Below, piece after piece: positions 1 to 12,200 of a stretch of DNA of 64,000 nucleotides; position 1 is the stretch's first letter; the number at the start of each line of letters is the position of its first letter. The stretch covers positions 434,001 to 498,000 of the forward strand of contig CM031560.1 in the NCBI GenBank assembly GCA_018466975.1, written 5' to 3'. Both the position numbers and the translations under genes were made by a program. A model generated the notes under the pieces. The model saw only the letters and a program-made list of their open reading frames with translations. It was not told the DNA's origin and did no database searches. The DNA is from Sparassis latifolia. Taxonomy: Eukaryota > Basidiomycota > Agaricomycetes > Polyporales > Sparassidaceae.

Positions 1-300
1 AACTTTACAATGAGGTACGAGGCACCGATATCAAAGACGCAGGGAGACGGGGCGTTTGGGCTCGCGCTTGGGCGCAAGCTCGCAGAGCGAGATGGCGGCG
101 GCGGCGAGTATGTAGCTGCAGAAGTGGGAAGTCGAGGTCATCGCTGTCGTCGCTGTCGCCGCAAATGGATTCGCTGAGGCGGGATATCTGGGATGTGTCG
201 TCATAGCCATAGTCAGCGTCGGGGCTCTGGCCAGAGGTCGATTCGCAGTGAGACGCGAGCGGAAAATTGGAGAATCTACGCCTCCTCCAGCGGATGATCC
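1..300. other. Window edge, no gene seen
   Basis: I see no convincing gene here. The first 45 bases resemble a stretch near the right end of the 6.2-kb duplicated units (about 6241-6280 and 15206-15240), so this may be the tail of another, mostly lost copy lying to the left. Confidence 0.3.
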
Positions 301-2465
301 GGCTAACACCTTGAGTGGGTAGGGGTGATGTCGCACGAGGCGCCGCGAGGTGCTGTGTTAGAGCAATATAGCCTGAGTAGGAGCATTATCGTGCATACCT
401 TTTGGCCTCGGAGTTGACCCAGGGACATCTGACCATCGGTAGTTATTTGCGGACTTCAGGGTGATTTGATAGAGAGGACGTTGGACACTGTAACTTGAAA
501 TCTCTGCAGGGTCGTTGCACGCGGATGGCGAGTGCAGCACGTTGGCGACTCGGAGTAGCCGTGGCGTCTCGCGTCTCGCGTCTGTCACGATCACGCGCCG
601 ACGTGACGTGCCACCTCCGAGACTCCTCCGCCTCATGTCCACGGCAGGGCCGCTGTATGTGCCCAGGGTGGTCCCAGGTGAGTACTAGCCTGGGGGAAGG
701 TGCGCAGTTCAATTTTCTCGTTTATGGCTGACTAGGGGCCTCCTGCTCGCCAACGCCGCTGACGGAGGAATCGCTAATACGCAACGCAGCGCCTTGGCGG
801 GAGTATCTTGCAACATTATTATTCTTGTTTCGGGTGTGTCGCAGAGGGTGGGTATCTGCTGTTGGGACACGGAAGAAAAATGTGCGTGTCCTGTTTTATG
901 ATCACCCGTCTTCGACTCTAACTTTGCAAGGACTCACAGCAATTTCGTGGTCATTGATGTGATTCTGCGGGAGATTGTGCATGTATCACCTACACTTGCG
1001 AATATATCCCTTCTCCCTCGTTGTGATATTCTTATTCTATCTTTAATGAATACGGTCTAGCTACACTCTTGACCCAATGCTGACTAACGTCAAACAGACT
1101 GGAGAAAACAACCCGAGGTGAGTCATGTAAATATATTTTGCGACTCTTGTTATGATAATTGTGACTTAAAGTGAATACGCTGCCAGCAAGGATTTTTCTT
1201 CAATTCCTTGTCCGTTCACTGGCGCTACTGAAGACACTTCGCAACACTGCGGCTTCCCTTTCGTCTGCGCTCTCAGCACAACCGCTCCTGGCTGCCATCG
1301 CGACGATTGCGACGATTGTCGACGCTTTGGCTAGGCGTACGGGCTAACCTTCGGACCACGACCGCTCTTTCACGTTCTCTTGCCCTGGTCATGTGGCAAT
1401 TATCGAACAGGGTGCATGGTACATGTGAGTAATCTAACTATTGTAGTCCCCCCTTAACATCTCACGGCTCTCCCTATTTCCCAGAAAATCGAACTACTCG
1501 ACACGAAGAATTTCATACTTCTTCACTTCGAGAATGCCCTGTAGAATTCTCGTTCTTTCGGCACTCAACACGGGGACGCCGGACCGGCGTCTCAAAGCGC
1601 ACCTCCCTCGACTTCGTCTTCTAAGGGATTGCCGCTCGTCGAGGACGAGTAGTAGTGGCATGCACACCCCTTGTACGTTCTCGTGCAAAGCGTCTCAGCT
1701 GCACGAGGAAGTCTTTTCCGCTCACTTCTCGTGTGGAGACCTCTCTTAAAGTCCCGGAGCATCGACAGAGGTCTGTCGCGAAACATGACGAGGGGCGACA
1801 GTGCGCCCTAGACTTTCACTACATGTTTCCCAGTTCATGATCCCCTCGCTGACGCCATATCCGCGACGAACATTGCCTGTAGGGTTTCGTTGTTCGGACC
1901 ACTCGCGCACGATCGCACCTAGTATTAGTTACAACGTTGAACTCCACTCAGTTAATTCTGGAGTATCGGTTCTCACCTAGACGCCCTCGCAGGTGCGTAA
2001 TCGATCCAGTGCCAGTCAGCGGTAATAGCCGATGTCTCATAGGTTCTTCCCCAAGTAGGTGTGTTGTGGTATTCATTGGTGTTTGCTCCCGCGGACAGCT
2101 TTGTGGTGTAGGTGTCGGCTGGTAAGGAGCTCGAGGAAGTTCGCGACAGAATGTCCTGTGCTCCGGCTCTGCAGCGGTCCTCGTCCTCATGATAGGTCGA
2201 CAGAGCGCGCCACGGCCTCTTTCAAATCTATGCAGATATGCGTGCGTCTATCTGCTATTTGCCGTGATGGACCACTCATTTGTTCAGATTTGCTAAACAT
2301 GATAACACACGTGCCTGTTTTAATGAACGCATCAAGTTCTTATGCATGTTCGGAGTGTGAGAGTTAGTGTCCTATCTTCTCGTGAGCTCGTCGTTGTCCA
2401 AAGGTCCAATCCCCCGTCCTCCACTCCTTGAATTCTTCCTTTTCCAACCCCGTTTGCTCAACACA

Positions 2466-4193
2466 ATGAACTCCTCGTTGTCTAAACTTACCTTGCCCGA
2501 AGTCACTTCGCCCGAAGTCGCCTGGTCTGAGCTCCCCTTTCCCGAACTTCCCGCGTATGAATTTGGATATCCCGAATTCAACCCAATGAGTTCCTCCCTG
2601 CCCGAAACTGCCTTGCCCGAATTCGCCTCGCCCAGTAAGTTCCTACTCTTTAACTCTCGAAGTGCATGACCAACACTACCGGTTGTCTTGCATCCTCTAG
2701 TTTCACATTGGCGCTACAACCAACGGGACCGATTCACATGGTGGAAGGCTGCAATCTGGGAATGCAGACCGGTACGTCCCCTAGATCCTATTCCCCCCGA
2801 TCTGAATATTGACCATTGCCTGTGCAACGATCAACATTCTCGTCCATAGTACACGAATATACCAAGGCTTCCTCCCGAGCTGACAGACCGTATAATCAGC
2901 TTTGCGGGTGACAACCCAAATTTCAGCATCACCAAGCAGAGGATGCTGTACAACTGTGCTCTTGTTTGTCACGCGTGGCTCCCAGCCAGCCTCTATCAAC
3001 TTTTCAGCCAGGATCTGCTGGGTATCAACACCAACTCCTTCGAAGCTCTTGTACGAGCATCACGAACACCAAGTTACCACTCTGCAGCTGCCTTGCGTGT
3101 AGTGCGGGCAATAACCCTAATTGATGCACAGCCTACATGGGTGTATCGATTTCCCCTCGTTCTTGGACAAATGTTCTCAGCTGTCCAGGAATTGTGCATC
3201 CAGTACCTCAAATGGGGTAAAGTTGTTATACATCCATACACACTGCTCATTGGCTTTGGCCAGTTTGGATGTGTTACTAAGGTGGAATTACGCAACTGCA
3301 CATTCCGCAATTTCTGCCAATTTCGGCACCTCATCTGTGCACTACCTCGGCTGCAAATCCTAAGGGTGGTAGACTCAGCATTAAAGAGATGCGAGACATT
3401 ACCAACCGCTCATGCAGCATCACCATTTCCTGCATTCACCCGTCTTGTGGTGAAAACTGGAGATGACGAAACACAACTAGCCCTATCTTCAGCACTTTTT
3501 GGGTGGCTGACCTTGATGCCGGCATCCATCCATTGTCTGCAGAAGCTGGAGACATTTCTAAAGCGCCACATTCTATCTTCTCTGAGAAACTTTCTCATGC
3601 ATGCTGGAACTAGTCTGGAGGATTTAAACTCAGACTTTTATTATGCTACCGAATCTGATGGTAAGTATTACACCCTACATCACAGTAGTATCAATCTAAT
3701 GCCACCCACAGTGCAGGACTTGAATATAGGTCAATGCACTGCACTTCACAAGCTCACTTTGCGGCGGGTGAAAAGCATGTCTTTGGCAGAGATCCTGCGC
3801 ATAATTTCACCTAATTGCCACCTCCAGAAACTTGACATATTGATGATGCCAAGAGAAGTGGATTGCGAGTGGGAGAGCGCGGCCCGTATCATGGATGAGC
3901 AGCAATTTCTCACACTGCGGGAGTTCAGGCTGGACGTTCGAGGCAAAGACCTTGCCGAGGAAGAGAAGCGGCGCATTTCGGACTGCTTCGATGCCTTGCG
4001 TCGGCGAGGTGTCAAAGTTATGCTGTCCTTCGGCTACCCGTGGTTCAACTTCGTGCCACTGGAGCCTTATCACAGTGATTCACTCACTGTATCAGCACGT
4101 CAATCGAAGACTCCCGAGCTGCAGGTTGAAGATGTACAGTTGTCTGGAGTGCCTCTTACATCTAACGACGACGAGCACCAATCGAGCATCTGA
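2466..4193 (+). CDS. F-box-like protein, copy A
   Basis: Three exons join in phase (2466-2634, 2701-2771, 2850-4193) to give about 527 residues. An F-box-like core begins at the start of exon 3 (LPPELTDRIISFAGDNPNF), followed by a CALVCHAWLPASLYQLF segment typical of polypore F-box proteins. The remainder has leucine-rich spacing (for example ALPRLQILRVVDSAL and CHLQKLDILM). Such proteins are expected to act as substrate receptors of SCF ubiquitin ligases; the substrate is unknown. Exon 1 encodes a low-complexity run of SPE/LPE repeats. The start is the ATG at 2466. An in-frame upstream candidate at 2367 is not an ATG. Introns have GTAAGT and GTACGT donors. The second copy is at 11692-13134. 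Confidence 0.75.
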
Positions 4194-4486
4194 GCACACG
4201 AGGTCAGGAGAAACAGGATGCCGGAGGCACTCTGGTTCGGCGAGCGCAGCTGGCAGGCTGCAATGTTGCGGGGAGGACATGTGGATAACTCGGGACTTGG
4301 AATGTCCAGACGGTGCGAGTTCCGAGTCTTCTATGCAGGACATCATTCTTTGTTGGACTGTATGTACTCAAGTTTCGGAAATAGGTTGAGGTACCGTAGT
4401 CACGGTAGATATGTATGATTTTTACCCTTCTACTCTCGACATTGTTTTCTTCCTTTGTAACTTTACAAGCTTATAAGTGTCTCACG

Positions 4487-4563
4487 AAAGACGCGGGCTG
4501 CGCGTACCGGATTGCAAACAGTATGTACTTAGATAAAAGACGCGGGCTGCGCGTACCGGATTG
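4487..4563. repeat. 28-bp direct repeat pair
   Basis: The same 28 bases, beginning aaagacgcgggctgcgcgta, occur at 4487-4514 and 4536-4563 with a 21-base spacer. The equivalent place in copy B (about 13407-13434) has only one, diverged, copy, so the doubling arose in copy A after the large duplication. Confidence 0.8.
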
Positions 4564-6510
4564 GCATATCCGATGCATTGAATACACGAATGCACATATG
4601 CGATAGCGATATAATCTGGCATACCGATGGTATCATATAACTGCCGACAGCACGCACCGGTAGACCATGCCTTGGTGAACAATGCGGTCAGGCTGAACTT
4701 CGACAGACCAAAAGTGTGCAGAATATAAATGGCGATATGCCTGCTCAGGAGCACTAATGACCGTTCAGCTCAGTACACGCGGCATACCACAGTATTTTTT
4801 TCGAAGGTCACAATGAAGCCATATCTTCAGGAAGTAATTGGACGATGTGTAGATATTTGTGCGACGTTTCCACACTTGAAGTCCCGAGAAATTGTACCAA
4901 TATCAGCACGGCGGAGCTTGAGCAGGGGCGCAGTCGTATTCGTGTGCACTGACAGAAAATGGATGGGGAGAAGACGCCGAGCACGAGAACACGAGCGACG
5001 CCGATATTCATGCAATACTTCGTCGTTACATCGTTACTGCAAACGAAGCAGTCAAACATTGAGCCTGTGATAGGAGAAAAATACGGACACGCGATGGGTC
5101 CACTTGACCGGGGAAGCGGCGAAACATCACAATGTGCCGATCCTTCAGAAGATACATCTTGTGCAGCCTCGAAACCTAGATCGAAATTCTTACAAGTCTA
5201 TGTGGCTGCGAAGGACTCGCCTTGTGAGCTCGAACGATTGTCCCTGAAGACAATACTTCATCATGGTACATGTTCAATAAGGCCCCTTCGCAGAGGTAGC
5301 CTGGCGCGATGGGTACCCGCATTGACGGGGAGAACGGCGCTTTTTGCTACTTGGGCTGGGATGTAGACACGCGGTTGAGCAAGGAGTATACAGACGCGTG
5401 GAGACCCCGATCCGAAGAGACAATCTTGGGATGATGAATTGATTTTGAGATGACCGACGAGAACTTCGGCTGTGTAGGAGTGTTGTTGGGAGGAGCGCCG
5501 AGGTGCGATATGTTGGTAGAACCACGGACGGGTGCTGGACAGGTCGGAGATCTGATAACCTGCGAACATGAGCATGCTTCGAGATCAGGAGGACTCGGAG
5601 TACTCGAGGGTTGACTTTCTCGAATGCGATCGCCAGGCAGGCTTCACATGGGAAGCGCACCGTTGAAGAGATAGGCGATAGACAGTGCTTCTTCAACGTT
5701 GAATCACCATCCAGCACACCCTAAAGGGAGCGTCCGATCAGCGAGGCGCACGACGAGATTGAGAGGAGCCAAGGCACGTCATTTAGCGCATCTGGGCCGA
5801 AAAATGAAAAGGACATTAAAAACGCACAAATGCTAGTTGCCAATATTTAAGTACCTCGGGAGAAGTGGTGGGATACAATGACGTTTTGACTCGTCACGCT
5901 ACCAGATATTCTCTTCTGTCTGCATCGGCGGCGATACCAGTGTTAACATGACCAGTGTTGACAGCCCACATGGTTTTTCTACTTTATCGGAGGATCAGTG
6001 TTCATTATGCGGACAAGGACAAGGTACGTACAGGCGAGAGACAGATAAACGACACCGGACTTCAGCGAGCTGTGAGCGTCTGAATCGGCGTAGAAACTAG
6101 AAGGAATTAGCGACGACGTACAAAAATTGAGGATCCTCAGCAAATAAAACCATAGCACTAAAAATCTCTGCACATTATCGCAAGGCAGGCTGCCCTGAGA
6201 GACCCTTCGAATGCCTGCGCTTTGTGGAGGGCACCCGTTCAATGAGGTACAAGGCATCGACGTCACCGCTGTATACAGGTCAAAGACCCGCACCGGTTGA
6301 GCTCACCACTCACTCGTCTATTTACATTTAAAGACACTTCCCGCACCCTTATCCCACACCAGACCCTATACAGCACACCAACGAAAGTGCACCATAATGC
6401 GACACGGTGACAGAACCACTAGTGCGTCGACTGCAGTAGCGCGTCGCAGGGGCGGAGAATATTTGGCATGAGGGAGTACGGTCACCTCGGTCGGTGTGAG
6501 GACTGCCAGG

Positions 6511-9269
6511 TCACACCAGTACTATGCAAGTACTGCCTAGGTTCTTTCTCTACGAGTATATATATGACCGCCTTCAGAACGTTAACTGGCTTCCTAGCTT
6601 CAACTGCATGGTCGGGAATCCGAGGCCTATACGAAGATTCACCGCCGCGCTCGGACAAGATTCTGCAAATCCGCCGCCTATGCAAGTCTTTCCACCCAAC
6701 TGGTGTGTATGTTTTCTGTTTTCTTTACTCCTCCAATCGCCGTCCCACCGTGTTCTTACTGCTGCAATGGTGTGTCTCAGGGACTCCCTCAAGCTGCATC
6801 CTCGTGGACTTTGTCTCATCTGCTGGATGCAATGCCGCCGATCCCTCCTGTGCGCCACAAAAGCCTTACACGCAGCCGCTGCTCTCGCGTACTTGCTTCA
6901 CCTGTACAGTAAGATAACTTCGAGTCCCACGAAATTTCGAAACTTTTATGTGAAGATACGATGTCACTCGATATGCTTTGGTTCTGAACATAGCACGCTC
7001 TTTCGCGGTAAGACTTCAATTCATAATTCTGCTCTCCACATATATGCATTAAGGCGCCTGACCTGAAACAACATTGGCTACGTTATGCACGTACGTGCGA
7101 CATCTCCCACTCATTTCGATGGCTGATACAACAATCTGCGTCCGATTTACTGTCAACGCGCGGCTATCCCTGCTATGTGTGAGACATGAGGGGCTGCGGT
7201 CGAGTGGCAGAGCAGACTTTGTATTCCACATCTTCGCAACGTCTTGGCCCAGCGACGCGAGGACGTCGATCAGTTTTATTTGACTAACTTCCATCTGGTG
7301 TGGGCATCGCGTTTCTACTCCCGAACCTAGGTGGCCTGCGAGCTGATCAGACGCCCCGCCTGAATCACAGCGGCGAGACACGCATTATACTGCACGCATG
7401 GCGATCAATTCAGCGCATAACATCTTCAAAACCAGGAGAATAGCATCAAAGATAGTTACAGATATCGAATACGCGTCGCATATGACTGCTCTCACTCTTA
7501 GAGGTAGCAATTTGTCCTTTCTTACGCAGAGTAAAGAATTTAGCAATCCATTGTGTCGCCCATTCGCAGCGAGAAATAAAACATTTGCACCAAGAGAACC
7601 AATGATGGCACACGATCGAGAAGAGTACGGTATGTAGGACCGAGCGATTCAGAGCGTACCAAGGAGGCGCTGCATGCGTGCGGCCTGCATTGCCGTGCAA
7701 CAGTTCCAACGCGTTCGTTTGGTGAATGATAACGTATCGAGATGTCCACCGTTGCACGGACTTCACAGAGCATTGAGGATAATGGATATCACTATCACAC
7801 TGGTAGTAGACACGCACGAATGAGCCGGCAAGACAAGGTGACAAAGACGCACCATAACGATCAAATTGATTCCAGGTGGACCTTAGCATGCAACATGCAC
7901 GCTTTTCAATGCGTACGTCTCACTCGCCTAGACCGGACTTGTTCTACTCAATACGACTCTCAGTGGACCAGTGAGATGAGATGGTGATCGATCTACCTAA
8001 ACGGCGCAACGATCGTATTCAGATCCTCCGACAGCCAACAGCGAGACAAAATCGAAGCTCGGTGCGGCGTGCTGACCCCTGCGAGCAACAAAATGGGTTT
8101 GGGTTTCCGAGGTTCAGCATGTTCAGTGAATTTGCGGAAATCGAAGATCAGAATAAACATACTACATGCCCTCAGATGGGGGCTCCGTTAGTTCGGACAA
8201 CGTCGAAAACTTTCGTGCGTTGCACTAGGCATCTAACGCAGAAAAATTATGAATCGGAGAGCTGAACGAGATCGACTACGTACAATGAGGTCTGGCTGCG
8301 TAGTTTCAGTGCTACAGCTGGAGGAGGGGGACTCGAGAGTTGCTGTAGGTTGTTGTCCGATCGAAGTTGATACGGCGATAGAAGGCGGAAAATGAGGGAC
8401 GAGCGGACGGAAGCCTTGTGTAGGTAAGGATCACTGAGCATAATGCATAGAAGTCACTTGTTAGTGTAATAGTGAAAGGACTGGAACACTTACATCTTTT
8501 GATCGATTCATCTGCATTTATTCGCAAATTTCAGTATTTGATAGATCTGTTGACTGATTTATGCTGCGATTGCTACGAGGAGTCTCCGCGGGAAGTGCGG
8601 AGAGCCTGAGAGATTCATATTCAGTTTCCTCCCCACAAAAGCATCTTGCAGGAGAGGTAAACGACGAGATGGAAGTGAGAATGTCACTGCGTGAGGGTCA
8701 TGCATCTGGATTGAAAAGAAGACTCACGGAACTAACGCCAAGGCCGATGACTGAGAATCGAGCATCTCGAGTCAAACACAGACAATGAAGAGGCACCGCG
8801 CACCTTTGCAGAAATTGGCGTCAGCTACAGTGTCCTTCTCAGCTAAATTATCCGCACATCCCAGTACAGGTCGCTGCCCTGCGACTCTACGTTGCATGCG
8901 TCGGCTTTAGCAAATACAGGCTGGGAGATTTCTGTTTTCGCCTTGCGTTATTGAAGCGCCGAAGTGCATTCTACTCCGGACAGGCCATATGACAGACTCG
9001 CACTGCTGGAAATCCACTACGGCCCAGCACGTCATCAGCTCCCGACGTTCTCATATGGACCAACACAAAATGCAGGCACTACTTACCATGGATAGCCTCT
9101 CCAGGATTCAATATTCAGTACTGCTGTAGCGCACAAGTACTGTGGCATGCGTCCATGCAGGGTATGGTCTCACAGGCGAGTCCTTGGCAGACATGCGTCG
9201 AAAAGAGGGCATCCAAGACGATCGGACCCCAGACGTCGTTGGTCAGGTGATGGCGGGGAGGGAATAGCT
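6511..9269. other. Spacer between the two 6.2-kb units, no gene recognised
   Basis: Open frames up to 180 codons occur (for example + strand 6524-7066), but none shows a recognisable domain, consistent intron signals or conservation with another part of the window. I read it as intergenic or decayed DNA. Confidence 0.4.
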
Positions 9270-12200
9270 GCCGGCCAACCCCTGGAGTGGGTAGGGGTGA
9301 CGTCGCAAGGAGCGTGGCGAGGTACCTACTGTGTTAGTGCAATAGTAGAAGCATTATCATACCTTTCGGCCTCGGTTGGCCCAGAGACGTCTGACCATCC
9401 GTAGTCATTTAATATCGAGGACATTGGAGGCTGTAACTTGAAATCTCTGAAAGGTTGTTGTGCGCGGATGGCGAGTGCTGCAGGGGAGATGTTGGGAGGT
9501 GAACACGTTGAGTTGGTGACTCGGAGTAGCCGGACCGTGGCGTCTCGCGTCTGTCACGATCACGCGCCTATTTGACGTGCCTATTCCCCCGCCCCAGCCG
9601 CCTCACGTCCACGAAATGCCGCATGTGCCCAGGGTTGCGAGTCCCAAGTAGGTACTCCTGGGGAAAGGTGCGTGGTTCAGTTGTCCTGTTTATGGCTGAC
9701 TAGGGTGCCTACAACCCGCCAACGCCGCTGACGGAAGGATCGCCAATACGCACTGGCAACGACTCAGGTGTTTTTTGGACTACAATTGTAGTTTGGGGTG
9801 CGGCGCAGGAGGAAGGTATCGGCCGTTGGGACTTATGGTAAAGACGTACGTGTTCTAACCCATGACCACTTACCTTGGAATTTGGAATCTTACTTTGCAA
9901 AGACTCACAGCCATCTACTTGTAGTCAATGTAATCCCTCGGAGAGATCCATGTTTGCGTGTATTACCTCCACTTGCCTATACATCCATTCTTCCTTGCCG
10001 CAACGTTTCTGTTTTATCTTTAACAAGTGCAATCTATGCGATCTACGAAGAGCTAACCGACATTAAACAGAATGGAGAAAGCGACTTAAGGTGCGTCACA
10101 GATAGACTCTTGCGATGATAATTGTGGCTCAAGGCTAATATTCTGTAAGCAAGGATATTTTTCTTCAATTTGTTGTCCGTTCGCTGACGCTACTGGAGAC
10201 ACTTAGCCGACATCGCGACTTCCCTTTCGTCCGCACTCTCAGCGCTACCGATCCCGGCTACGATCGCGACGATTATCGATGCTACGTGTGCAGGCTAATT
10301 TTCGGCCACTAGCGCTCTTTCACGTTCTCTGGTCCTGGTCATCCAGCGATTGTCGAGCAGGATACTTGTGAGTCATCGAACTATCGTAGTCCCTCCCCCT
10401 TAACATATCACGGCTCCCCGATTTTCCAGAAAATCTAATTGCTCGACATCAAGAGTTCCAAACCTCTTCATATAAACGACGGCAGCACGTAGGCTGCTCT
10501 TCACCTCATCACGCAACGCGAGGACACCGATCCGGTGTTTCAAAGTGCACCTCGCTCGACTTCGTCTTCCAAGGGTTTGGCGCTCGCCGAGCGCGAACAC
10601 GCACATCCCCTGTACTTTTTCGTGCAAAGCGTTTCAGCAGCACCAGGAGATCTTCTCCGCTCAGTCGCCTGCAGTAGAGATCACCTTGCAGGTCCCGGAG
10701 TATCGACGGAGGTTTGTCGCAAAGTGAAGATGTGGGTTTCAGTGCGCACTACCTTTTCTTTGCATTCCCTCAGTTCAGATTCCCCTCGCTGATGCCATGC
10801 TCATCTGCGACGAACTCTCATTGGCAGCGCTTGGCTCTTTGGAGCACTCACGCACGGTCGCGCACGATAAGATCGCTTCCCTGGGAATACTGAATTAATT
10901 TTCTGAGTGCCAAGTATGTCCACGCCTGTGCGAAATCGATACAGGCAGTGGAAACGCGGCCAATGTTCCACAGGTTCTGTCCCGAGCAAGTGTACTGTGA
11001 TATTCGTTGGCGTTCGTTCCGCAATCGCGGACAGCCTTGCGGTGTAGGGCAGGCTGATAAGGAGCTCGACTCGGGAACCGTTCGTGATAGCGTATCCTGT
11101 GCATGGGCTCTGCAGTGATCCGCGTTCTCATGACAGGTCGACAGAGCGTGCGCACGGCCTCTTTCAAATCCATACCGATATGCATGCGTCTATCTGCTGT
11201 TCGCCGTTATGGACCACCCATTTGTTCAGATTTGCCAAACGTGATAATCCACGTGCCTGTTTTAGGCGCGTGGCTATGAACGCATCAAATTCTTATGCGT
11301 GTTCGGGGTGTGAGAGTTAGTGCCGTATCTTTTCTTGAGTCCCTCGTCGTCCAACGGTCCAATCCCCCGTCCTCCACTCCTTGAATTCTTCCTTGTCCAA
11401 CCCCGCTTGCTCAACACAATGAACTCCTCCTTGTCTGAACTTACCTTGCCCGAACTCACCTCATCCGAGCCCGCCTCTCCTGAACTCGCCTGGTCCGAGC
11501 TCCCCTTTCCCGAACTTCCCGCGTATGAATTTGGCTATCCTGAATTCAACCCGATGAGTTCCTCCCTGTCCAAACCCCGCTTGCCCAAATTTGCCTCTCC
11601 CAGTAAGTCCCTACTCCTGAACTCTCGAAGCGCATGACCAACATGAGTGGTTGTCTTGTATCCTCCGGTTTCAACACAGGATGCTGACGAATGGATATAT
11701 TTGGCGCGGTGGGAGGCTGCAATCTGGGAATGCATACCGGTACGTCGCCCAGATCCTACTCCCCGATCTGAATATTGACCACTGTCTGTGCAATGATCAA
11801 CATTCTCGTCCATAGTACACGAATATACCAAGGCTTCTCCTGAGCTGACGGACCGCATAATCAGCTTTGTGGGTGACAACCCAAATTTCCGCATCAAGCA
11901 GGGGATGCTGTGCAGCTGTGCTCTCGTTTGTCGCACGTGGCTCCCAGCCAGCCTCTATCAACTTTCCAACCAGGACCTGCTGAATATCGACACCCACTTC
12001 TTCAAAGCTCTTGTACGAGCATCGCGAACACCAAGCTACTCCTATGCAGCCACTTTGCGTGTAGTGCGGGCAATAATCCTATCTGATGCAGAGCCTTCAT
12101 GGGTGTATCAATTTCCCCTTACCCTTGGACGAATGTTCTCAGCTGTCCAGGAATTGTCTATCGAGTTCCTTAGGTGGGGCAAAGTTGTTATACATCCACG

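Larger units (their letters stand above)
300..6510. repeat. 6.2-kb duplicated unit, copy A
   Basis: This stretch aligns along its whole length with 9270-15480 in the same orientation, offset by about 9.0 kb. Matching anchors include the left end (gagtgggtaggggtga at about 311 and 9287), the F-box gene, the flank after it, and the right end (gtgtgaggactgccagg at about 6495 and 15464). Small indels and substitutions are spread throughout, so the duplication is not recent. Apart from the F-box gene I see no gene in 300-2465 or 4194-6510. The long open frames there (for example the minus strand at 5274-5717) shift phase between the copies. Confidence 0.85.

Noticed and set aside
5274..5717. Minus-strand frame of 147 codons with a similar frame at 14177-14650
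   Set aside because: The aligned peptides agree only in part and only in shifting frames. The similarity is explained by the nucleotide duplication; no start, intron or domain supports a gene.
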